Positions 42,747 through 51,214 of a stretch of DNA of 64,000 nt are shown here, in pieces. The stretch is taken from contig CAVOKQ010000001.1 in assembly GCA_963696545.1 (NCBI GenBank), positions 227,514 to 291,513 of the forward strand, written 5' to 3'. The stretch comes from RPQJ01 sp963696545 (GTDB lineage: Bacteria > Pseudomonadota > Gammaproteobacteria > Steroidobacterales > Steroidobacteraceae). A program made the position numbers and the translations under genes. Under the pieces are notes generated by a model, which saw nothing but the letters and a program-made list of their open reading frames with translations, did not search any database and had not been told where the DNA came from. Within the stretch, counting starts at the first letter, position 1. Each line of letters starts with the position of its first letter.

Positions 42747-45501
42747 CGGGCGTGCCCTCCACGTTGCGCAGCATCCGATAGACGCTGCATTTCCTGTTCG
42801 ATACCTGGCCCCACGAATCCCAGACGCCGTTACGCGGCGGGGTCTTCGGCACCGCGTCGCCGTAGATCAGCGCGTCGTCGCTGCAGTGCCGCTCGGAACT
42901 GCTGTTGCGGAACCGCACCGATCCCCACCGCGGCGTCCTGGCAGCTTCCGTGGCCTTGAGCTCCCTGATCTGCGCGAAGCACGCGGCTTTCTGCTGCTCC
43001 TGCTCGACCTTCGACTTGGACTGGTCGGTCGGGCAAAGCGTCGCCTCGAAGTCGTCGTCGCCCGCCGTGTAATCCATGGCCTTGAGGTACTCCAGGATCT
43101 CGTAGCGCTCGTGCACTTCCAGGTGGCGGCCGATCACGCCGTTCGACTGGCAGCCGTCGCGGAACTCGTGTCCCACGTTGTCATTGCCGATCACGTCCGT
43201 CTTGAACCGCACGGCGCCCGGCACGTCGAGGCTGCGGTAACCGAGCTGCACAGGGTCGTATTCCTTCGTACCGGACCAGAATTCCCGTTCGCGCTCCTCG
43301 CGCGGCGAGATCATCTGGAAGATGGTGCGTACGCTGCCGTTGTGCAGGAAGGGCGGAGTGGCCCACACACCGTGCAGCGGCCGCGACTTGTAGTTCTTGA
43401 ACTTCGCCGGATCGGTAGTCGGAAAATCCAGGATGCCGAAGCCCATGTACTTCATCAGCTCCTCCGGCGTGGCGGCCGGGTGCTCCCTGAAATACCGGCG
43501 TGCGATCGAAAGACTCATGATGTTCAATCCTTCGACGGCGCTGATCTGCTTCGCGTCGCCGATGCGATCGATTTCGTCGTCCGGCATGCAGAGTTCCTGC
43601 AGTTGCTCGCGCGTCCAGCCGAGGCGGCTGGCGTCATACCTGTTGTTGGCGATATTCAGCGCCGCGTGCCGGTCGGTGCCGACGTCGCGAATCGACAGCA
43701 ACGAGACCTGCCATTCCGGTACGTGGCCGAGCCACTTGCTGCAGTCCTGCTTCGACTTGTCGCACGCGGCGAGGCCCACCACGCGGCCCTTGTCGTCGAG
43801 CCGGTAGAGCAGGTTGCCGTCGATGTCGGCGACCCGCTGCGGGTTCTGCAGGTTCAGGCATTGCTGGTCCGTCAGCTGCACGTCACGCGTCCGCGGCGGA
43901 ATCGTCGGTCCAGCGTCCGGCTGCGATTCGTCGAGCACCGTCAGCGCGCAGGTCACGACCTGGGGACAGGTGCCCTTGACCAGGCACACCCCGGAAGTGT
44001 CGCACGCACCTTGCTCGGAGCAGTCGTCACGCGTGTGGAAATGCAGAGGGGCGGCAATGTTCTCGTCCTGCGGCGCCGTCGGGTCGACCTCCGCCGGGTC
44101 CGTGTGCGGCCCATGGCAATGACGGCAGTTCACGTCGAACAGCGCTCGGCCCTTGCGTGCCTTGACGATGTCGATCCTGCCGAACAGGTTTTCTGGCCAG
44201 CTCGGCGCCTCGAGCTTGGCGAGCGTGCGCTCGATCGCATGCAGTTTGTCGGGCTGAACCGACGTGCCGTAGCGCAGGTGCATCGGCAGCGGCGCACCGT
44301 GCTCGTCGAAGGCATCGAGACGCGCGCCGGTGCCGAGCGACTCGTTGACGTTGCGCGCCATCGGCTGGGACGCGTAACCCTGGTACTGCACCCAGTTGAA
44401 CTTGCCGATGTCCCACAGGAACGGGTAATTGACCGGCGCATTGCCTGCGCGGAAGTTCGACGTAGAGACCGCGTGGCCAAACACCGTGTTGGCGATGCGC
44501 TGCACCGCATCGATGCGTCCGTAGCCCTCGAAAACCGGGTAGTTGCCGAGCTTCAAGTCGGCCCAGGCGCTGGCAAGCAGCGTCCTGATCGTCAGGCCGA
44601 CCTCCGCCCGAAGCTGCATTCTCGCCGCGCCGAAGTCGAAGCCGGACTTCAGGCTCGCGGGCACCGTCGGGTCGATGACGTTGTGCGCGAACCGGTTGAA
44701 CTTCACCGGGTTGAGGTACGTCGCAAGCAGCGCGGACATCATTTCCATCTGGAACTGGCCCGGCTTCATGTCCGTTATCGCGTGCATGGCCGGCCCGCCG
44801 AGAACCCGGATCGCCGTGCCGCGGTAGTGCAGCTCGCCCGTGTGGCAGAGGCTGCAGGTGAAGTCGACCAGTTCGGCGTTCAGCCGCTCGTCGTAATACC
44901 TGGTGAAGCCCACCGGCAGGTTGCCGGGGTTCCAGCGCGGGTCCGGGCGCTGCTGGATGTCGGTCAGGAACCCGTAGCGCGCCATGTTTTCGGGTGCGGC
45001 GAACCTGTCGCGACTGCCGGCCCTCTCCAGGTTGATGAACCACGAATAGCGCAGCTGCGCGAGCATCACCTGGGCCGACCCCTGCGGGTGCTGGTAGTAG
45101 AGCCGGCGTTCCTCCGCGGTCAGTCCCTGCCAGGTGTCCACGTTCGTGCGGTCGCATGGGTCCGATGAAGACCGGGTGCAGACCGATTGATCGTCGGCCT
45201 CTCTTGCGCCGGGCCTCAGGTACTGCAGGTCGTTGACAGGCCCGTACTCGACGGCGCGAAACGGCGGAGTGAAAAGGTAGCCGGGCCAGGGCACGGCGAC
45301 CGCCAGCCAGGCGACCAGCGCGACAATGCCGGCCAGCGCAGCGAGACCCGTGCGGCCGAGCCAGCGGGAGCGTCGAAATGCGCGCCACCATGCACGCACG
45401 GGCCAGGAGACGACGCGCAGCAGCCATCGCAGCGCGTGCCCGAGGCCTCGCGCGAGCGCGCGGAGCAGGTGCTTCGCGGCACTGATCACCGGGTCAGCCA
45501 C
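42736..45501 (-). CDS. large membrane-anchored diheme cytochrome c, peroxidase/dioxygenase family (RoxA/diol-synthase-like)
   Basis: A 921-residue protein. After a basic cytoplasmic N-terminus a transmembrane helix spans about 50-72, so the rest is periplasmic. Two haem c attachment motifs are visible: CSLCH at 216-220 and CRHCH at 459-463. The C-terminal part has YKSRPLHGVWATPPFLHNGSV, the conserved block of diheme cytochrome c peroxidase-like proteins that include rubber oxygenase RoxA and the Pseudomonas oleate dioxygenase/diol synthase. It is longer than those relatives (about 600-680 residues), with Cys-rich inserts (DDCSEQGACDTSGVCLVKG near 505). It probably oxidises a hydrophobic substrate with O2 or peroxide. 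It overlaps the TPR gene by 8 bases. Confidence 0.8.
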   Translation of the reverse strand: MADPVISAAKHLLRALARGLGHALRWLLRVVSWPVRAWWRAFRRSRWLGRTGLAALAGIVALVAWLAVAVPWPGYLFTPPFRAVEYGPVNDLQYLRPGAREADDQSVCTRSSSDPCDRTNVDTWQGLTAEERRLYYQHPQGSAQVMLAQLRYSWFINLERAGSRDRFAAPENMARYGFLTDIQQRPDPRWNPGNLPVGFTRYYDERLNAELVDFTCSLCHTGELHYRGTAIRVLGGPAMHAITDMKPGQFQMEMMSALLATYLNPVKFNRFAHNVIDPTVPASLKSGFDFGAARMQLRAEVGLTIRTLLASAWADLKLGNYPVFEGYGRIDAVQRIANTVFGHAVSTSNFRAGNAPVNYPFLWDIGKFNWVQYQGYASQPMARNVNESLGTGARLDAFDEHGAPLPMHLRYGTSVQPDKLHAIERTLAKLEAPSWPENLFGRIDIVKARKGRALFDVNCRHCHGPHTDPAEVDPTAPQDENIAAPLHFHTRDDCSEQGACDTSGVCLVKGTCPQVVTCALTVLDESQPDAGPTIPPRTRDVQLTDQQCLNLQNPQRVADIDGNLLYRLDDKGRVVGLAACDKSKQDCSKWLGHVPEWQVSLLSIRDVGTDRHAALNIANNRYDASRLGWTREQLQELCMPDDEIDRIGDAKQISAVEGLNIMSLSIARRYFREHPAATPEELMKYMGFGILDFPTTDPAKFKNYKSRPLHGVWATPPFLHNGSVRTIFQMISPREEREREFWSGTKEYDPVQLGYRSLDVPGAVRFKTDVIGNDNVGHEFRDGCQSNGVIGRHLEVHERYEILEYLKAMDYTAGDDDFEATLCPTDQSKSKVEQEQQKAACFAQIRELKATEAARTPRWGSVRFRNSSSERHCSDDALIYGDAVPKTPPRNGVWDSWGQVSNRKCSVYRMLRNVEGTPVDQ

Positions 45502-47014
45502 TGGACACGTCTTCCCATGGTTGCAGCAGGCCGGCTTTCACGAGGCCCTCGGTCTGTTTGAACGGCGTACGCGGAGTTTCCTGCGAGATCGCGTGGATGT
45601 AGCGCTGGTGACCTTCGATCTTGAACAGCGGATTCGCCGCCTTGGCCCGCCCGACCGCCTCCATCGCACCCTTGGAGTCGCCGAGCTCGCCGAGCGCGTT
45701 CGCCAGCGTGACCCAGCCGAGGCTGAAACCGGGATGGAATTCGACGGCCGCCTGGGCATGGTCGCGGGACTTTCCGTAATCGCCCGCCTCGGCGTAGCCA
45801 GCGGCGAGGAAGAAATGCCAGAAGGGTACCGATGGGTGATTCGGCGCCACCTTGAGCAGCCGGTGCAGCACCGCAAGGCCCTCGTCGATCTCGGCCGGCG
45901 TGCCGCCCCATGTCAGGTCGCAACCGAGATAGCCCCAGGCGACCATGTTGAACGGTGCGATCGCGACGACGCGCCGCGCGGTCTGCAGCGACTTGTTGCG
46001 CATGCCGCAGTTGATCCACACGAGAGCGGCGTATTCCATTACGGTCGCGTCACGTGGGGCCAGGCGCAAGGCGGTGTCGACTTCGGCGAGCGCCCGCTGG
46101 TTCTCGACGTAGGGGTCCTCGGAGAACGAGTTGACCACCCGCTGGTTCAGCACGAAACCGAGCATGACGTGCGCCACTGCGTTGTTGGGCTCGAGCCTGA
46201 TCGCCTGCTCGAGCCACCCGATGGCGTCCAGCGATGCCTGCGGCGTGTACGTCATCGTCCAGAACGTCAGCGCCTTGTGCGTCAGGCTCCATGCGGAAAG
46301 CCCTTGCGGCGCCTGGCGGCACAAGTCCTCGGAGATGATGTTCAGGAAGCGCGAGCCGGTCTCGATCGCGATCGCCTCGGCGACGTCGCGCTGGACCTGG
46401 AACAGGTCGTGCAGGTCCTTCTCGTACGACTCGGACCAGACCTGCTGGCCGTTCGCGACGTCCGTCAGCAGCACGATGAGGCGCACGCGATCGGCGGTGC
46501 GCTGCAGGCTGCCCGACAGAATGTAGCGGACATCGAGTTCGCGGGCGACGTCCTGCAGCTTTTGCCCCGCATACATGGCCGACTGCATGTGTGGCACGAC
46601 GCGCAGGTCCGGCACGCCGGAGAGCGCCCGAATGATCTCGGCCGAGAAACCCTTCGCGAGCAGGTCGTCTTCGTCGCCCCTCGAGAGGCTCTCCAGCGGC
46701 AGCACGGCGATCGACGCACGTGCGGTATCGCTCAGCGGAGGTGTGACAACGGCCGCCGGCTGCACCGACGGAGGCGTGGCGCCCGGGCCAGCAGGCGCCG
46801 GAATGAACCATGCGGCGAGGGCGGCGAGCAGGGCTCCGGCCACGGCAATCAACTGATCCAGCCCGCCCGCGAGCGGGTTCTGGCCTGGAGTCACGAAGCG
46901 AGCGACGGAGACGAGCAGTACCAGTGTGACGAGGTACGCTATGACGGCCGGTCCCACCCCCCTGCGCTGGGCCCCCTGCGACCCGCCGCGCCAAGTCAGC
47001 TCTGCTCTTGCCAT
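45494..47014 (-). CDS. membrane TolB-like/TPR protein
   Basis: A 506-residue protein with two N-terminal transmembrane helices (about 23-42 and 52-70). A TolB-like domain follows, with ASIAVLPLESLSRGDEDDLLAKGFSAEII, VRYILSGSLQRTADRVRLIVLLTDVANGQQVWSESYEKDLHDLFQVQRDVAEAI, then TPR-like repeats from about 245 to 480. This is the periplasmic half seen in CadC-like and TIR- or cyclase-linked sensors, but without an N-terminal signalling domain. It leads the operon with the diheme cytochrome, catalase-like and SMP-30 genes. A TIR-domain gene is divergent, 95 bases away, and might supply the missing domain. The C-terminus has RTPFKQT. Confidence 0.78.
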   Translation of the reverse strand: MARAELTWRGGSQGAQRRGVGPAVIAYLVTLVLLVSVARFVTPGQNPLAGGLDQLIAVAGALLAALAAWFIPAPAGPGATPPSVQPAAVVTPPLSDTARASIAVLPLESLSRGDEDDLLAKGFSAEIIRALSGVPDLRVVPHMQSAMYAGQKLQDVARELDVRYILSGSLQRTADRVRLIVLLTDVANGQQVWSESYEKDLHDLFQVQRDVAEAIAIETGSRFLNIISEDLCRQAPQGLSAWSLTHKALTFWTMTYTPQASLDAIGWLEQAIRLEPNNAVAHVMLGFVLNQRVVNSFSEDPYVENQRALAEVDTALRLAPRDATVMEYAALVWINCGMRNKSLQTARRVVAIAPFNMVAWGYLGCDLTWGGTPAEIDEGLAVLHRLLKVAPNHPSVPFWHFFLAAGYAEAGDYGKSRDHAQAAVEFHPGFSLGWVTLANALGELGDSKGAMEAVGRAKAANPLFKIEGHQRYIHAISQETPRTPFKQTEGLVKAGLLQPWEDVSSG

Positions 47015-47027
47015 TGTTGGCCTTGTG

Positions 47028-47055
47028 TTGTACTTGGCGTGGTGGATTCTATGCT
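47028..47055 (+). promoter_or_regulatory. possible promoter of the TIR gene
   Basis: TTGTAC (47028-47033) and TATGCT (47050-47055) are 16 bases apart, about 55 bases upstream of the proposed GTG start. This is by eye only; spacing is slightly short. Confidence 0.3.
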
Positions 47056-47109
47056 CAGCCGTTCTCGAGCGGCAATTTTTCGCTGCTGCAGGAAAAAGGT
47101 TCGATTACC

Positions 47110-47694
47110 GTGAGTCCGTCGGCCGTCCTGCCACCTGTGCCCGATGCGCGTTACGTGTTCGTGTGCTACGCGCACGACGAGCGGGTCCTCGTGCTCGAGC
47201 AGATCGCATGGTTGCGCGCGAACGGCTTCGAGATCTGGTTCGACGAGGCGATCGAGGCCGGCAACCGCTGGAGCGAGGACCTCGCCCGCGCGGTCGAGGG
47301 CTGCGCGGCGGTGCTCTATTTCCTGAGTCCGAAATCCGCGAGCTCGCGCTACTGCCTCGACGAAATCCACTTCGCGCTCGAGTGCGGGCGGCCAATCGTG
47401 CCGGCGGAGATCGAACCGGTGACGCTGACTCCCGGGCTGCGCCTCAGCCTCGGCGGCACGCATCGCATCTTCATGTACAAGATGGACCCGGACGATTTTC
47501 GCGAGAAGCTCGCGAGCGGCCTGCGCGCCGCGATGGACGGCAGGTCCGCGCTGGCCATGCACGGCGGTCCCTCGGCACCGGTCGTGCATGGGACCACGCA
47601 GGGGCCGCCGGCCCCGGCCGCGTTCAACTGGCGGCCGGTGCTGGTCGGCGTGCTGACGGCGATCGCCGCGTTCGTGCTGGTCTACGCGACGTAG
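47110..47694 (+). CDS. TIR-domain protein with C-terminal membrane anchor
   Basis: A 194-residue protein (GTG start at 47110 with a purine-rich AGGAAAAAGG upstream; an in-frame start at 47008 is possible). The TIR domain spans about 14-140: YVFVCYAHDERVLVLEQIAWL, GFEIWFDEAIEAGNRWSEDLARAV, then YFLSPKSASSRYCLDEIHFALE, where Glu85 is at the position of the catalytic glutamate of NADase TIRs. A single transmembrane helix near the C-terminus (about 175-192) anchors it with the TIR domain in the cytoplasm. TIR domains cleave NAD+ or mediate assembly. It is divergent from the TolB/TPR operon. Confidence 0.82.
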   Translation: MSPSAVLPPVPDARYVFVCYAHDERVLVLEQIAWLRANGFEIWFDEAIEAGNRWSEDLARAVEGCAAVLYFLSPKSASSRYCLDEIHFALECGRPIVPAEIEPVTLTPGLRLSLGGTHRIFMYKMDPDDFREKLASGLRAAMDGRSALAMHGGPSAPVVHGTTQGPPAPAAFNWRPVLVGVLTAIAAFVLVYAT

Positions 47695-49355
47695 CTGGCG
47701 TAGTCCGGTTCGTACATCTGCGAACGGACGTATTCCAGCATGTCCGCAGGCCTTTCGATCTCGGCCAGCCCGCTCTTGAAGGCGACCTCGGCGACGGCCG
47801 TGGCGATGTGCGCCGACACGTCCCGGACGCGATTCAACGGCGGATAGAGGCTGCCCTGCGCGAGATCGTCCTCGCCTACGGACTTCGCGAGCGTGCGTGC
47901 CGCCTCCATGAACATCTCGTCGGTCACGCGGGTTGCCTTGACCGTGACCACTCCGAGCCCGACGCCAGGGAATATGTATGAGTTATTGCCCTGGCGAGGC
48001 ACGTAGCGCTTTCCATCCAGCGTGACGGGGTCGAAAGGACTGCCTGACGCGAACAGTGCCTTGCCACGGGACCATTCGTACGCCTGCGCAGCCGTGCACT
48101 CCGACTTCGATGTCGGGTTCGACAGCGCGAACACGATCGGCCGCTCGTTCAGCCGCGACATCTCCTCGATCACCTCGCGCGTGAACATGCCGGGTGTGGC
48201 GCCGACGCCGATGATCGCGGTCGGCTGCAGCGCCTTCACCGCACCGAGAAAGTCGGGGACCGGGGTGTGATCGTGTGCGTACGGCAGCTTGTGTGGCGCA
48301 AGTCCCGAACGGCTCGCAATCACGAGGCCCTTCGAGTCGACCATCCAGCAGCGCTTGCGGGCCGCTCCCTCGTCCATGCCGTCCGCGACCATCGCGCTCA
48401 CCAGCAAGTCGGAGATGCCTGTCGCCGCTTCACCCGCGCCGAGGCACAGGAACGTCTGCTCGGTCATCTTCTTCTTCGTGACGCGCAGCGCAGAGAAGAT
48501 GCCCGCGACGGTCACGGACGCCGTGCCCTGGATGTCGTCGTTGAAGCAGCAGACCTGGTTGCGATACCTCTCGAGCAGCCGGAACGCATTGTGGTTCGCG
48601 AAGTCCTCGAACTGCACTACGATACCGGGGAATACTTCCTGCGACGCCACGACGAATTCCTCGACCAGGTCGTCGAGCGCCTGGCCCGAGAGCCGCTTCT
48701 GGCGCAGGCCCAGGTACAGCGGGTCCTTCAGTAGGGACTCGTTGTTGGTGCCGACGTCGAGCATCACGGGCAGGCAGCGGCGCGGGTGCAGGCCTGCGCA
48801 AGCGGTGTACAGCGCGAGCTTGCCGATCGGGATGCCCATGCCGTTCGCGCCGAGGTCGCCGAGGCCGAGGATGCGTTCGCCGTCGGTGACGACGATCATC
48901 GCGGCCTCGCGGTGCGGCCAGTTGCGCATCACCTGCGCGATGCGGCCGCGGTCGGCGGCCGAAACGAAGAGCCCGCGCGGCCGGCGATAGATGTGCCCGA
49001 ACTGCTGGCATGCGAGCCCCACGGTCGGCGTGTAGATGATCGGCATCATCTCGTCCGGGTTCTCCATGATCACCCGGTAGAACAGCGCCTCGTTCCGGTC
49101 CTGCAGCGCCTCGATCAGGATGTACTTGGCGAGCGGTGTCTGCAGCCGGTGGAAGTTCTCGAGCACGCGCGCGACCTGGTCTTCCTGGGTCGACACGTAC
49201 GGCGGCAGCAGTCCGCGCAGTCCGAGCGCATCACGCTCCTGTGCGCTGAAGGCGGTGCCCTTGTTCAGGCTCGGGTCGCGCAACAGCGCGACGCCGCGCG
49301 GGAACCACTCGGGCAGGGGCGGGGGAAGGGGACGTTGAGGACGTTTCGGCTGCAT
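47682..49355 (-). CDS. maeA: NAD-dependent malic enzyme
   Basis: A 557-residue malic enzyme of the SfcA/MaeA type. Motifs include MPIIYTPTVGLACQQFGHIYRRPRGLF (malate-binding tyrosine), VTDGERILGLGDLGANGMGIPIGKLALYTACAGLHPRRCLPVMLDVGTNN, VQFEDFANHNAF (metal ligands), CFNDDIQGTASV, and the second nucleotide motif FLCLGAGEAATGISDLLV. It decarboxylates malate to pyruvate with NAD+. I use the ATG at 49355 (GGAG upstream); one at 49379 adds eight residues. Its 3' end overlaps the end of the convergent TIR gene by 13 bases. Confidence 0.93.
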   Translation of the reverse strand: MQPKRPQRPLPPPLPEWFPRGVALLRDPSLNKGTAFSAQERDALGLRGLLPPYVSTQEDQVARVLENFHRLQTPLAKYILIEALQDRNEALFYRVIMENPDEMMPIIYTPTVGLACQQFGHIYRRPRGLFVSAADRGRIAQVMRNWPHREAAMIVVTDGERILGLGDLGANGMGIPIGKLALYTACAGLHPRRCLPVMLDVGTNNESLLKDPLYLGLRQKRLSGQALDDLVEEFVVASQEVFPGIVVQFEDFANHNAFRLLERYRNQVCCFNDDIQGTASVTVAGIFSALRVTKKKMTEQTFLCLGAGEAATGISDLLVSAMVADGMDEGAARKRCWMVDSKGLVIASRSGLAPHKLPYAHDHTPVPDFLGAVKALQPTAIIGVGATPGMFTREVIEEMSRLNERPIVFALSNPTSKSECTAAQAYEWSRGKALFASGSPFDPVTLDGKRYVPRQGNNSYIFPGVGLGVVTVKATRVTDEMFMEAARTLAKSVGEDDLAQGSLYPPLNRVRDVSAHIATAVAEVAFKSGLAEIERPADMLEYVRSQMYEPDYASYVA

Positions 49356-49487
49356 GGCGCGCTCCGGTGTGGCCGGCATTAGGTTCTGGTGTTGCTGCCG
49401 GCGGGTTTGCCGCGATGCTAGGCGGCGGTCGTGAAGTGTCAACGCGGGTAAGCCAGTAGTGAATTGCGGATTGCCGAGAGATAATCC

Positions 49488-49509
49488 GGTGCCAGGCACC
49501 GAATTTCCC
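49488..49509. repeat. dispersed palindromic repeat, copy 2
   Basis: GGTGCCAGGCACCGAATTT followed by CCC, the same core and right flank as the copy at 53.4 kb. It lies between the divergent malic enzyme and dipeptidase genes, 15 bases before the dipeptidase start. Confidence 0.8.
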
Positions 49510-49523
49510 GTGGCGGCGGGAAA

Positions 49524-50509
49524 GTGGACAATGTTCGCGTGATCACCTGGGACGCCCACGCCTGCCTGCCGCTGCATCCGCAGGCAGAACTTGCGCCGCT
49601 CGAGCGGTTCCGCGCGGCCGGCGTGAACTACGTCTCGATCAACGTCGGCATGGACCTGAATCCGGTACCGCAAGTGCTCGCCGTGATCGCCGGCTTCCGT
49701 CAGCGACTCGCTGCCGAGCCGGAGCACTTTGTACTGGCCCACGAGCGTCGCGGACATCGAGGCGGCCGCACGCGAGGGCAGGCTCGCGGTCGGCTTCGAT
49801 CTCGAGGGTGCCCTGCCGCTGCAGGAGTTGCCGGAAATGGTCGCGCTCTATCGCGACCTCGGCGTCCGGCAGATCCACCTCGCCTACAACCGCAACAACA
49901 GCGTCGCCGATGGCTGCCACGACGCGGAACGCGGTCTCACGACACTGGGCAGGCGCATCCTCGCCGCGATCAACGACGCGGGAGTGCTGATGGACTGCTC
50001 GCACACGGGCCGGCGCTGCTCAGCTCGACATCATGGCGGCCTCCAGTGCGCCCGTGATCTTCAGTCATTCGAATCCCGCGGCGCTGGTGGACCACGGCCG
50101 CAACGTCACCGACGAGCAGATCCGGGCCTGTGCGGCGACCGGTGGCGTGGTCTGCGTCTCGGGCGTCTCGATATTCGTCGGCTCACGCGCGCCGACTGCG
50201 CGCGACGTCGCACGGCATGCCGCCTACGTCGCCGATCTGGTCGGCGCCGAGCATGCGGGCATCGGCCTCGACATCGGGTTCAGCCAGCACGGGTTGCCGG
50301 ACTGGGGCGAAGGTCCGATCGACACGGATTTCTGGTGGCCGCCGTCGGCGGGCTACCACGACGCACTCGCCCGGATCGCATACCCACCGATCGAGACCTG
50401 GCGAGACCTTGCAGCGGAACTCCAGGGTGCAGGCATGACGGCGGACGAGGCCGCGCTCGTTATGGGCGGCAACATGGCGCGCATCGCACGAATCGCCTGG
50501 CGCGGCTGA
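49524..50509 (+). pseudogene. membrane dipeptidase (M19 renal-dipeptidase-like) gene with two apparent frameshifts
   Basis: Three pieces in three frames make one 325-residue M19 protein. Piece 1 (49524 to about 49740) reads VITWDAHACLPLHPQAEL, with the first metal residues (D-A-H). Piece 2 (to about 50020) has SVADIEAAAREGRLAVGFDLEGAL, IHLAYNRNNSVADG and DCSHTG (zinc-ligand His). Piece 3 to the stop has PVIFSHSNPAALVDHGRNVTDEQI, GIGLDIGF and GGNMARI. The motifs are intact, so sequencing indels or very recent mutation is likely. M19 enzymes cleave dipeptides (often with D-amino acids). The start is a GTG. Confidence 0.65.
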
Positions 50510-50518
50510 GCGCGCTGC

Positions 50519-51214
50519 CTAGCGGATGTTCGTGGCCCAGTCCCGAAGATCCTGCGGCAGGTACTGATCGGCGTCTGCATGCACTGCCCGGAATGCACGC
50601 AACTGCAACTCGGCCCCAACCACGTCTCCGGAACGATAGAGCGCCGCGATCCGCGCGGACCATTGCTCGGGCGACACTTGCGGCGCCGCCTTCGACTCCG
50701 CCGCGCGCATCACATTCCCGGCGGCCGCTTCAGTGGAGACCGCGGGCGCCGGGGTGCGGGCATCCGCGGCGCTCGCGAAGTCGCGAGCTTCCGGCTCGTC
50801 CGGGGGGGAGGCAACGCTCACGCTGCGGGCGGACTGCCGTGGCGCCTGCGTCCTTTCGGTCGGGACCGCCACAGCTGGGGCCGGCCTCGCGGGCGGAACA
50901 ACTGTTTCCACCGTGGCTTTCGCCTCCTCGCGGGCTCCAGGCTCGGTCGGCGCGGGCGGAGTGGTCTCGATGCTGACCGGTGCTTCGACGTTGCGTTCCC
51001 GGGGCATCAGTTGCACCAGCAGGAAAGCGAGTGCAGCGACCGTCGCGACCGCGGCCAGCGGCTGCCATGCGCCGAGGCGCGGGCGGCGCGATCTCGCCGC
51101 CGACAGGATCGCGGCATCCAGGTGCGGCGGCGGCTCCTCGTTCGAAGCGCTGCGCCACGCGTGATCCACTTCGGGATCGGTTGCACGCCTGCCGTCCGGC
51201 CGTTCGACGTTCAT
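50519..51214 (-). CDS. putative anti-sigma factor, single-pass membrane protein
   Basis: A 231-residue protein. A short N-terminal region (about 1-47, DHAWRSASNEEPPPHLDAAIL) precedes one transmembrane helix (about 52-70, LAAVATVAALAFLLVQLM), then a long Pro-, Ala- and Thr-rich periplasmic linker and a small C-terminal helical domain (VSPEQWSARIAALYRSGDVVGAELQLRAFRAVHADADQYLPQDL). The layout and its four-base overlap with the upstream ECF sigma factor gene suggest an anti-sigma factor that holds the sigma factor at the membrane. No zinc-finger (HxxxCxxC) motif is visible, so the class is atypical. Inference from context. Confidence 0.6.
   Translation of the reverse strand: MNVERPDGRRATDPEVDHAWRSASNEEPPPHLDAAILSAARSRRPRLGAWQPLAAVATVAALAFLLVQLMPRERNVEAPVSIETTPPAPTEPGAREEAKATVETVVPPARPAPAVAVPTERTQAPRQSARSVSVASPPDEPEARDFASAADARTPAPAVSTEAAAGNVMRAAESKAAPQVSPEQWSARIAALYRSGDVVGAELQLRAFRAVHADADQYLPQDLRDWATNIR

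Noticed and set aside
42502..45168. An 888-residue plus-strand ORF opposite the diheme cytochrome
   Set aside because: Arg-, Val- and His-rich antisense shadow; the minus-strand protein has two CxxCH motifs and clear family blocks.
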